Assembly: GCA_025353235.1 (NCBI GenBank) | Contig: JANXQZ010000969.1 | Location: 1 to 5,380 of the forward strand | From: Bryobacterales bacterium | GTDB taxonomy: Bacteria; Acidobacteriota; Terriglobia; Bryobacterales; Bryobacteraceae | Length of the DNA: 5,380 nucleotides | Reading direction: 5' to 3' | Part shown: in pieces, positions 1 through 5,380 of the stretch | How the letters are laid out: the number at the start of each line of letters is the position of its first letter | Position numbering within the stretch: the first letter of the stretch is position 1 | Translations under genes and position numbers: made by a program | The notes under the pieces: generated by a model | Told to the model about the DNA's origin: nothing | Databases searched by the model: none | Seen by the model: only the letters and a program-made list of their open reading frames with translations

Positions 1-76
1 GCCGAGCCCTCTGCCGTGAGCAGGTAATTGGGGACAATCCGCACGTGTCGCATTTCTCCGGCTTGGCGTCCATCAT
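1..76 (-). CDS. Possible N-terminal fragment of a small Cys-containing protein (runs off left edge)
   Basis: An open minus-strand frame starts at an ATG at 76-74, immediately followed by a second ATG, and stays open for 25 codons to the window edge. The visible peptide contains KCDTCGLSPITC, a CxxC pair followed by a third Cys seven residues later, which would suit a small metal-binding knuckle, but the fourth ligand is not visible. It begins 3 bases after the TGA of the 48-residue membrane ORF upstream, which suggests translational coupling; there is no convincing Shine-Dalgarno sequence. I do not recognise a family. The fragment is so short that it could be chance: a plus-strand frame over the same bases is also open up to a stop at 84-86. 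Confidence 0.3.
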   Translation of the reverse strand, partial: MMDAKPEKCDTCGLSPITCSRQRAR

Positions 77-79
77 TTC

Positions 80-226
80 TCATTGAGTTGTAGTTTGCAG
101 CGATAGGTAAAAGATCAGCATCAGGAGCGCAGTTCCGGCAAGCACCAGGAAAAGGCAAGGCAGCACGCCTCGGATATCCGAGCGTTTGCTGATTTTCTTC
201 GATCCGACTAGTTTGACTCTCGCCAT
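80..226 (-). CDS. Small putative single-pass membrane protein, 48 aa
   Basis: Reading the minus strand from ATG 226-224 to TGA 82-80 gives 48 residues: a basic N-terminus (about residues 1-20, with K5, K10, K11, K14, R15 and R20), then a continuous hydrophobic stretch at about residues 21-42 (VLPCLFLVLAGTALLMLIFY and on), then a short polar tail ending QTTTQ. This positive-inside pattern is that of a single transmembrane helix with the N-terminus in the cytoplasm. No family is recognised and no function is claimed. The ribosome-binding site is weak (only an AGG close to the ATG). It is divergent from the aldo/keto reductase at 333, and its existence argues against starting that gene upstream at 186 or 246. 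The alternative is a chance frame; the well-ordered hydrophobic segment makes that less likely but does not exclude it. Confidence 0.45.
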   Translation of the reverse strand: MARVKLVGSKKISKRSDIRGVLPCLFLVLAGTALLMLIFYLSLQTTTQ

Positions 227-332
227 TGCCTGTTACCAGAGTGCCATGCTTTGTTTCAGGCTTTGTTCCCGGTCGCTCTGTAACGGTGACAAGCATCTCA
301 GGGCTCCGCGACATCGTCTAACGAGCATCGAC

Positions 333-1343
333 ATGGCACAAGGCAGTTCCCCCGACACAATACCCGTGCGGCCCTTTGGCCGCCACTCCGATGTGAAGAT
401 TTCGGCGCTGGCGCTCGGCGGCCATCACATCGGCGACGCTGAGGATGAACAGACCGCGATCCAGATTATGAGTGAAGCGATCGATGGAGGGATGAATTTC
501 TTCGACAATTGCTGGGAGTATCACAGAGGCAAGACGGAAGATTGGATGGGCAAGGCGCTGAAGGGGAAGCGCGACCGCGTCTTTCTGATGACCAAGGTCT
601 GCACGCACGGTCGCGATCAGGACCTTGCCATGAAGATGCTGGAGCAATCCCTTCGGCGGCTTCAGACTGACCACTTGGATCTCTGGCAGATTCACGGCGT
701 CACCTTCGATAACGACCCTCAGCTTTTCATTCGTCCGCGCGGAGCGGCGGAAGCGCTGCGCAAAGCCAAGGAGCAAGGCAAAGTACGCTTCGTTGGCTTT
801 ACGGGTCACAAGGATCCGCGCATCCATCTTGCGATGCTGGCTACCGGGTTTGCTTTCGATTCCGTACAGATGCCGCTAAACCCGTTTGATGCCACGTTCG
901 CTCATAGCTTTGAGACCCAGGTGCTGCCCGAACTAAACCGTCGCGGCATTGCGGCGCTCGGCATGAAACCCATTGCGGGTCATGGCGAGCCCATTCAGAA
1001 AGGAGTTCTGTCGGCGGAGGAAGCGCTGCGCTATGCGATGAGCTTGCCCGTCACCACTACGATCACCGGGATGGAGAAGCTTGAGATCGTCCGTCAGAAT
1101 CTGAAAATCGCGCAAGGTTTCAAACCGCTGGAGAAGTCCGAGATGCAGGCGCTTCGAGAACGCTGTCGGCAATTTGCCGGTGATGGCCGGTTTGAGCTGT
1201 ACAAGACTTCCATCAAATATGACAACCCGGAGGCTCGTCTCGTTCACGATTTTCCGCTGGATGATAAGTCCAAGGAGGCGCAGGAAATTATGCGCGCTAC
1301 AGAGAATACGGGCAAGCCTTTCCCCAAGCCCCAGGAGAAGTAG
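333..1343 (+). CDS. Aldo/keto reductase, apparently cytoplasmic paralog (336 aa)
   Basis: NAD(P)H-dependent oxidoreductase of the aldo/keto reductase TIM-barrel superfamily; it would reduce carbonyl groups of sugars or aldehydes, or run the reverse, with unknown substrate. Numbered from ATG 333, the catalytic tetrad is visible: D58 and Y63 in FFDNCWEYH, K88 in LMTKV and H121 in LWQIH. GFTGHKDP near residue 155 is a conserved barrel strand, and the segment around TGMEKLEIVRQNL matches the usual C-terminal cofactor-binding region. The frame is open upstream to a TTG at 186, but similarity to the downstream paralog only starts near IPVRPFGR (residue 10), the upstream translation is not protein-like, and it overlaps a divergent small ORF, so ATG 333 is preferred despite a weak ribosome-binding site. 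No signal peptide is visible. The C-terminus carries a polar tail of roughly 15 residues beyond the paralog's end. It probably forms an operon with the next gene, 11 bases away. Confidence 0.93.
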   Translation: MAQGSSPDTIPVRPFGRHSDVKISALALGGHHIGDAEDEQTAIQIMSEAIDGGMNFFDNCWEYHRGKTEDWMGKALKGKRDRVFLMTKVCTHGRDQDLAMKMLEQSLRRLQTDHLDLWQIHGVTFDNDPQLFIRPRGAAEALRKAKEQGKVRFVGFTGHKDPRIHLAMLATGFAFDSVQMPLNPFDATFAHSFETQVLPELNRRGIAALGMKPIAGHGEPIQKGVLSAEEALRYAMSLPVTTTITGMEKLEIVRQNLKIAQGFKPLEKSEMQALRERCRQFAGDGRFELYKTSIKYDNPEARLVHDFPLDDKSKEAQEIMRATENTGKPFPKPQEK

Positions 1344-1348
1344 AGGTG

Positions 1349-1354
1349 AAGATT
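1349..1354 (+). promoter_or_regulatory. Spacer of the Shine-Dalgarno site that sets the start of the second reductase
   Basis: AGGTGA at 1344-1349 is a strong Shine-Dalgarno match lying directly after the TAG (1341-1343) of the first reductase, and the spacer here places it about 5 bases before ATG 1355. The GTG inside that same motif (1346) would add only three residues, so ATG 1355 is the better start. The arrangement supports coupled translation of the two reductases. Confidence 0.7.
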
Positions 1355-2356
1355 ATGCCAGGAGAATTCTCGCGCCGCAGGTTTCTGGAAGGAGCCGCCC
1401 TTGCCACCGGAGGAAGTTTGATGGGTCAATCAAGTAGCGAGATTCCGAAGCGTCCGCTGGGGCGAACAGGATTGCAAACGTCCATTCTCGGAGTCGGCGG
1501 CTACCACATAGGCTCCGCTAAGGATTTGGCCGAGGCCAAGCAGATCATTGACGAAGCCGTCGACGCAGGCATCAACTTCTTCGACAATTGCTGGGATTAT
1601 CACGACGGCAAAAGCGAAGAGTGGATGGGAAGCGCGCTGAAGGGCAAGCGGGATAACGTTGTTTTAATGACCAAGGTCTGCACGCATGGGCGCAACAAAT
1701 CGGTGGCGATGAGGATGCTGGAGGAGTCGCTTCGCCGCTTGCAAACGGATCATTTGGACGTGTGGCAGATTCACGAAGTGGTCTATTATGACGACCCGGA
1801 TCGCATCTTCGCCCCTAATGGTGCGATTGAGGCGTTGGAGGAGGCCAAGAAGCAGGGGAAGGTTCGGTTCGTAGGCTTTACCGGCCACAAGGATCCGGAA
1901 ATTCACCTCAAGATGCTGTCTCGCAATTTTCCGTTTGACACGGTGCAGATGCCGCTGAACTGCTTCGACGCTACGTTCCACAGCTTCGAGACTCGCGTGC
2001 TGCCGGAATTGAATCGCCGCGGGATCGCGCCCCTGGGCATGAAGAGCCTGGGCGGAAGCGGCGAGATGATTTCCAAGGGTGCGATCACTCCCGCAGAGGG
2101 ACTGCGGTACGCGATGAGCCTGCCGGTGGCCGTGACGATCAGCGGGATGGATTCGCCCGCTGTGCTCCATCAGAATCTGGAGATCGCGCGAGGTTTTCAT
2201 CCGATGTCTGCCGCCGACATGCAGGCATTGCGCGACCGCTGCAAGGCTGATGCCGCCGACGGGCGCTACGAGCTGTTCAAGACCACGAAGAAGTACGACG
2301 GCGACGTAGGTCGGGAGCAGCATGGCTTTCCTTCGTCGAAGGAATTGCCTGCGTGA
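1355..2356 (+). CDS. Aldo/keto reductase with twin-arginine signal (333 aa)
   Basis: Tandem paralog of the preceding gene, identical at well over half of the aligned positions by eye, with long shared blocks such as LKGKRD, KVCTHGR, SLRRLQTDHLD and KVRFVGFTGHKDP. The tetrad is intact (numbering from ATG 1355): D77 and Y82 in FFDNCWDYH, K107 in LMTKV, H140 in VWQIH. Unlike its neighbour it opens with SRRRFLEGAALATGG at residues 6-20, a good match to the Tat consensus (S/T-R-R-x-F-L-K) followed by a short, weakly hydrophobic stretch, so export of the folded, cofactor-loaded enzyme is likely. There is no lipobox Cys and no clear AxA cleavage site, so it may remain membrane-anchored or be cleaved at an atypical site. 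The substrate is unknown; sugars or sugar-derived carbonyls are a reasonable guess given the isomerase-like gene nearby. Transcription runs towards the converging sppA. Confidence 0.94.
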   Translation: MPGEFSRRRFLEGAALATGGSLMGQSSSEIPKRPLGRTGLQTSILGVGGYHIGSAKDLAEAKQIIDEAVDAGINFFDNCWDYHDGKSEEWMGSALKGKRDNVVLMTKVCTHGRNKSVAMRMLEESLRRLQTDHLDVWQIHEVVYYDDPDRIFAPNGAIEALEEAKKQGKVRFVGFTGHKDPEIHLKMLSRNFPFDTVQMPLNCFDATFHSFETRVLPELNRRGIAPLGMKSLGGSGEMISKGAITPAEGLRYAMSLPVAVTISGMDSPAVLHQNLEIARGFHPMSAADMQALRDRCKADAADGRYELFKTTKKYDGDVGREQHGFPSSKELPA

Positions 2357-2424
2357 ATACTGCGGGATTCGGGGCGTGTCTACTCTGCCCAATGCCACTT
2401 ATCATTTATTGATCGGCTCGGAAC

Positions 2425-2448
2425 AAAGCCGCATTTTTAGGCGGCTTT
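2425..2448. terminator. Probable bidirectional terminator hairpin
   Basis: AAAGCCGC (2425-2432) and GCGGCTTT (2441-2448) form a perfect 8-bp stem around an 8-base loop, ATTTTTAG. Flanking CGG (2419-2421) and CCG (2449-2451) can extend it across a three-base AAC bulge. It lies about 70 bases past the reductase stop and between converging units, so it could stop transcription from either side. There is no long T-tract after the stem on either strand, so its intrinsic strength is uncertain. Confidence 0.5.
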
Positions 2449-2489
2449 CCGGGCTGACAGAGAGTATTTGTCCCCTCAGAAAGCCGGCT

Positions 2490-2507
2490 GCAGCCAAGAT
2501 TGGCTGC
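2490..2507. repeat. 18-base near-perfect palindrome
   Basis: GCAGCCAAGATTGGCTGC consists of 8-base arms that are exact reverse complements around a central GA. It directly follows another perfect palindrome, AGCCGGCT (2482-2489). As a hairpin the two-base loop is too tight, so either a slightly opened stem or a dyad protein site is possible. Its position in a non-coding, repeat-like stretch between gene ends makes it more likely part of a dispersed repeat than an operator. Confidence 0.55.
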
Positions 2508-2567
2508 CCCACAAAGCAGCATGGCCGCAACCAAAACAGTGACATTCCAAAGCTGCCGATACTTGAA

Positions 2568-2612
2568 ACCGCTCCCTCACGGTCACGGCTCGGAAAGTGC
2601 TTTACCGAGCCG
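2568..2612. repeat. Putative dispersed intergenic repeat with a long hairpin
   Basis: CGGCTCGG (2586-2593) and CCGAGCCG (2605-2612) are perfect 8-base inverted arms; the bases between them also pair as AAAG/CTTT, leaving a TG loop and one unpaired A, so the whole forms a stem of about 12 bp. Next to it lies CCGCTCCCTCACGGTCACGG (from 2569). Read on the minus strand, this block encodes FPSRDREGAV. I recall the SRDREGA string from many spurious short ORFs in Solibacter-like genomes, which would mark this as a copy of a dispersed repeat family. Only one copy lies in the window, so repetition is inferred. The hairpin could also act as a terminator for sppA. Confidence 0.5.
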
Positions 2613-2704
2613 CGCACGTTAGCACGCGTTTCAGCCTCCCCACCACCCTGCTAGGCGTTCGAGATTCGTCGCGACCGGTGAGGAAATTGGGATCATGGTC
2701 AGGT

Positions 2705-4444
2705 TTACTGAACCGAGATCATGTAAGGCATCAGCTTCAGAAAACCTCCCTGCCTCCAAGAGACCAGCGGGACGTTGCCGATCAGCTTCCTGAGCTGCAC
2801 CTCGATCGCGGGCTTATCATCGGAACGGCTCGCCATCAATTCAAAAATGGTTCTCTTCGGCGGATAAGTCACCAGCGTGATCTTCTCGTTTGCCCCAATG
2901 TTGGCCCGCTTCTTTACCAGCTCAATCGCGGTATCCAGCCCACCGAGCTGATCGATCAATCCATTTTGCTTGGCCTGCGTTCCCAGCCAGACGCGACCTT
3001 GAGCGAGTTCTTCCACTTGGCCGAACGGCCGCTTGCGCCCATCTGATACGCGGCTCACAAACACTCGATAAAACTCGTCCACTTGGCTTCGTATTTTCTC
3101 GCGCTCCTCTTCGGAAAGCTGCGCGTAGTCCGAATCGAGGTCGGCATAACGGCCCCTTGTCAGCAACTCCTTCTGCACTCCGAGCTTGTCATACAGACCC
3201 TGCAGATTCAGACGGCCGAAGATCACGCCAATGGATCCAGTGAGCGTGTTGGGATACGCCACGATCGGGTCTCCAGTCATGGAAATGAAGTAGCCGCCCG
3301 ATGCAGCCAAATCCCCCATGGAGATCACTACCGGCTTTTTCTTGCTAAGGTTTTTCGCCTCATGCAGGATGTCGTCGGAGGCAATCCCGTCGCCGCCCGG
3401 CGAATCCACCCGGATGATCGCCCCCTTGATGCTCGAATCGTTGCCGGCATCTTTTAAAAGCTTGATGAAAGAACCCGACACAATGCCCTCTTGCTCGCCG
3501 AAAGCCGAGTTGCCGGTGCCGCGCACGATCTCGCCCTCGCCCACGATCAGCGCGATCCGCTTGCCCCCGCTCACCCCGACGGACGATGCAGATACGTTGA
3601 GGTAGGCTTTGTGCGACAGCTTCGTCAGCTCTCTTTGGTTAAGCCGCTTGGCTGTCTCATCCGCCACTTGATCTTCGAAAGCGAGCGTGTCCACCAAGCC
3701 AGCAGCTTGCGCCTGCCCCGCCATGAACGGACCCTGATCGATCAACGCCTTCACATCCGCAGGCTGCTTTTTGCGGCCGGTCGCGATGGTAGTTACCAAG
3801 TCTCCATAAAATTGGTCCAGCACATTGTTCAACACTTCGCGCGTTTCCGGAGTCATGGAAGTCTGCGTCAGCATGTCCCCCGCATCCTTATACTTGCCGG
3901 CGTGGATGATGTCCATGCGCACCCCGAGCTTGTCGAGAGTGTTCTTAAGAAACATCGCTTCCACGCGCAGGCCCTTCAGGTCAAGCGAGTCCTCCGGCGT
4001 CATGTAAATCCGATCGGCGGCCGTAGCCAAGTAATATTCGCGAGTTCCCGGGTTCCGTAGAAACGCGATCAGCGGCTTGCCCGACTTCTTGAATTCGAGC
4101 ATCTCCATTCGAATTTCTTCCAGCCGCGCCCATCCCACACTCACTCCGCGAGGCTCGATCAGAATCGCCTTGATCTTTGGATCTGCCGCCGCTTTGCGGA
4201 ACATTTCCCATACCTGGTGCATGGATAGCGGAGTTTGGTCCTGGAGAAACGGTACGGGAAACTCGGTGGGCGGCTTCTCAGGGATCGATCCCTCCAGCTT
4301 GAAGATGAGGGTGGAGCCATCCGCCACTTTGACGTTCTTTTCGCCATAGGACGATGCGATGCGGAAAAGTACGAACATGAGGATCACGGCAGTCAACCCG
4401 AGCAGCAGGCAACCGCTAAATAGTCCGATCAGGAAATTCTTCAT
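2705..4444 (-). CDS. sppA: Signal peptide peptidase SppA, long (67K) type, 579 aa
   Basis: Membrane-anchored serine protease of family S49 that degrades cleaved signal peptides in the cytoplasmic membrane. Residues 5-28 form one N-terminal transmembrane helix (FLIGLFSGCLLLGLTAVILM and on). Two S49 domains follow, roughly residues 75-255 and 295-510, as in the long SppA form, and the length is close to the roughly 600 residues usual for it. The Lys/Ser dyad is intact and split between the domains: K186 in AGKYKDAG, aligned with the catalytic Lys of Escherichia coli SppA, and S382 in MGDLAASGGYFIS. RVDSPGGDG (345-353) and NTLTGSIGVIFG (399-410) are further family hallmarks. AAGAGAG just before ATG 4444 is an acceptable ribosome-binding site. 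The start lies 22 bases after the stop of the isomerase-like gene, so the two probably share a transcript. No truncation or frameshift is seen. Confidence 0.96.
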   Translation of the reverse strand: MKNFLIGLFSGCLLLGLTAVILMFVLFRIASSYGEKNVKVADGSTLIFKLEGSIPEKPPTEFPVPFLQDQTPLSMHQVWEMFRKAAADPKIKAILIEPRGVSVGWARLEEIRMEMLEFKKSGKPLIAFLRNPGTREYYLATAADRIYMTPEDSLDLKGLRVEAMFLKNTLDKLGVRMDIIHAGKYKDAGDMLTQTSMTPETREVLNNVLDQFYGDLVTTIATGRKKQPADVKALIDQGPFMAGQAQAAGLVDTLAFEDQVADETAKRLNQRELTKLSHKAYLNVSASSVGVSGGKRIALIVGEGEIVRGTGNSAFGEQEGIVSGSFIKLLKDAGNDSSIKGAIIRVDSPGGDGIASDDILHEAKNLSKKKPVVISMGDLAASGGYFISMTGDPIVAYPNTLTGSIGVIFGRLNLQGLYDKLGVQKELLTRGRYADLDSDYAQLSEEEREKIRSQVDEFYRVFVSRVSDGRKRPFGQVEELAQGRVWLGTQAKQNGLIDQLGGLDTAIELVKKRANIGANEKITLVTYPPKRTIFELMASRSDDKPAIEVQLRKLIGNVPLVSWRQGGFLKLMPYMISVQ

Positions 4445-4466
4445 TTGACTCTCTTGAGTTTGACAC

Positions 4467-5380
4467 TCACGCGAACCGAATGCCCGCCTCTCGCGCCACC
4501 TTTTGAATGTAAGCGCGGCCTTCGGAATATTCTTCGGCCGTCTTTAGATGTTCGAGCATGAGGGGCACCTCTGCGCGCAGCTTTGATATTTCGGTGAGAT
4601 AAGCGCGATAGTCAACTGAACCGCGCCCCGGAATCACCTCTTGGAAATGGACGTTCAATTCGGGGATCCATTGCAGATCTTTGGCGTGGCAGGAAGCGAT
4701 CCAGCGCCCCAGTTTGCCGAAGCACTCTTCAATGTACTTGGGGTTTTCGTAGAACTTGCGCGGGCTGTTGATGCCGTTGCACACGTCCATGTGTACGCCA
4801 AACTGTTTGCGATCCACCGCTTTGATGAGATCCAGGTACGAATCAGGAGAGTCGGGAATATTCCAGCCCATCATCTCGATTGAGAAGACCGTGCGGGACG
4901 GCTTGATGGCATCGATGATCTTGCGGCAATTCTCGACGGTGCGGTCGAAGAACTCTTGCGAGAGATTCTTTGGATGCGGCCCCCAGGGGATGGTTGGACT
5001 AAAAGATCCCGCGTAGTCGACGCAGCAGCGCGCGCCGACGGCTTCCGCCAGCGCCATTCGCTCGGTCACGTAATTCAGATTGGTCCGGCGCTTTTCAGAG
5101 TCGGGATCGAGCATATTGCACCAAGCTCCGACTTCGGCAATCACTACGTTCTGGGACGCGAAGGCTTTCTGAATTGCGGAGGCGAGCACGCTGTCGTCGG
5201 CTTTCGCATTCGGACAGTAGGCGGCGCTGTAGCCCAGACGGCGATGTTCGCGCGCGAGTTCGGCGGGGTCATCGGATTTGAGGAAGATCGGGCCGCCCAA
5301 GCGAATTGGATTGGGCGTCTGTGCTGCGATCGCGGCCGCAGTGGTGACGGCGCAAAAGGCCCGCCTGGTGGGGTTAGATG
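4467..5380 (-). CDS. Sugar phosphate isomerase/epimerase-like TIM-barrel protein, Tat-type N-terminus, 5'-partial
   Basis: Belongs to the xylose isomerase-like TIM-barrel / AP endonuclease 2 superfamily, whose members isomerise or epimerise sugars or act on keto-sugar intermediates with a divalent metal. The frame stays open to the right edge (303 visible residues), and no ATG, GTG or TTG occurs upstream of the TTG at 5300, so the real start lies outside the window. The first residues read SNPTRRAFCAVTTAAAIAAQ: a TRRxF twin-arginine motif, an Ala-rich segment and a possible signal peptidase site (AIA-A), so export is likely. Candidate metal ligands (numbered from the first visible residue) are E168 in SIEMMGW, D198 in HMDVCNG, H231 in SCHAKD and E276 in MLEHL, in the order typical of the family. 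PGRGSVDYRAYL is also characteristic. The exact substrate cannot be told. sppA follows 22 bases downstream. Confidence 0.9.
   Translation of the reverse strand, partial: SNPTRRAFCAVTTAAAIAAQTPNPIRLGGPIFLKSDDPAELAREHRRLGYSAAYCPNAKADDSVLASAIQKAFASQNVVIAEVGAWCNMLDPDSEKRRTNLNYVTERMALAEAVGARCCVDYAGSFSPTIPWGPHPKNLSQEFFDRTVENCRKIIDAIKPSRTVFSIEMMGWNIPDSPDSYLDLIKAVDRKQFGVHMDVCNGINSPRKFYENPKYIEECFGKLGRWIASCHAKDLQWIPELNVHFQEVIPGRGSVDYRAYLTEISKLRAEVPLMLEHLKTAEEYSEGRAYIQKVAREAGIRFA

Larger units (their letters stand above)
2357..2704. other. Non-coding region between convergent genes, rich in hairpins
   Basis: The 348 bases between the stop of the Tat-signal reductase and the stop of sppA contain no convincing gene. 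They hold at least three inverted repeats (2425-2448, 2490-2507, 2586-2612) and a direct repeat CGGCTCGGAA at 2414-2423 and 2586-2595. Short open frames on both strands are read through these repeats and are not credible proteins. I see nothing structured in the last 90 bases before sppA. Confidence 0.75.

Noticed and set aside
3..86. Plus-strand open frame at the left edge ending at TGA 84-86, as the 3' end of an upstream gene
   Set aside because: Only 27 residues with no recognisable feature; it cannot be distinguished from chance and competes with the minus-strand frames there.
211..260. Sigma-70-type promoter starting at TTGACT 213-218 for the first reductase
   Set aside because: No acceptable -10 hexamer is found at a spacing of 16-18 bases, so I do not list it as a promoter.
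186..332. N-terminal extension of the first reductase from TTG 186 or ATG 246
   Set aside because: The translated extension has no similarity to the paralog, is not a Tat or Sec signal, lacks a good ribosome-binding site, and its first part overlaps a more plausible minus-strand small ORF. ATG 333 is preferred.
318..1247. Long minus-strand open frames opposite the first reductase (318-827 and 933-1247)
   Set aside because: They are antisense shadows of a strongly conserved coding sequence, with no recognisable motifs of their own.
1664..2398. 244-residue minus-strand frame opposite the second reductase
   Set aside because: Rich in Arg, His and Gln with no domain features; a mirror frame of GC-biased codons in a real gene. 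The equivalent antisense frame also appears opposite the paralog, which reflects shared codon bias.
2402..2617. 71-residue minus-strand frame containing SRDREGAV and GQPILAAAGF
   Set aside because: It reads straight through hairpins and palindromes and looks like the translation of a dispersed non-coding repeat rather than a protein.
2597..4423. Several plus-strand frames opposite sppA (for example 2597-3046, 3083-3457, 3491-4060)
   Set aside because: All are opposite a full-length, motif-complete SppA and have no credible start signals or domains.
1..5380. CRISPR arrays, tRNA or rRNA genes, insertion sequences, phage genes
   Set aside because: No regularly spaced repeats, cloverleaf-like segments, transposase motifs or phage-type genes were seen on either strand.

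Overview
The window looks like chromosomal DNA from a GC-rich, Gram-negative soil bacterium, most likely an Acidobacteriota member of the Solibacter/Bryobacter type. That placement is an inference from three things: Tat-type signal sequences on small-metabolite enzymes (an aldo/keto reductase and a sugar isomerase-like TIM barrel), the pairing of those families, and a dispersed-repeat-like intergenic sequence whose minus-strand reading contains SRDREGA, which I recall as common in spurious ORFs from that lineage. No database search was possible.

Layout from left to right. Positions 1-226 hold two small minus-strand reading frames: a 48-residue putative single-pass membrane protein (80-226) and, 3 bases after its stop, the start of a Cys-containing frame that runs off the left edge (1-76). 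Positions 227-332 form a divergent gap. Positions 333-2356 carry two tandem plus-strand aldo/keto reductase paralogs separated by 11 bases; both keep the catalytic Asp/Tyr/Lys/His tetrad, but only the second has a twin-arginine signal. Positions 2357-2704 are non-coding, between converging transcription units, with several hairpins and the repeat-like element. Positions 2705-4444 (minus) encode a full-length signal peptide peptidase SppA of the long, two-domain type with an intact Lys/Ser dyad. Just upstream of it on the same strand, 22 bases away, is a sugar phosphate isomerase/epimerase-like TIM-barrel protein (4467-5380). It is cut by the right edge of the window, and its visible N-terminus contains a Tat motif.

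Functionally, the two reductases and the isomerase-like protein suggest carbohydrate or polyol redox/isomerisation chemistry, with two of the three probably exported through Tat. SppA is a membrane housekeeping protease and probably shares a transcript with the isomerase-like gene by position only. I see no phage, insertion sequence, CRISPR, tRNA or rRNA. Most of the window is ordinary; the points that merit a second look are the compartment split between the reductases, the unannotated small membrane protein, the Tat N-terminus of the edge gene, and the repeat-rich intergenic region.
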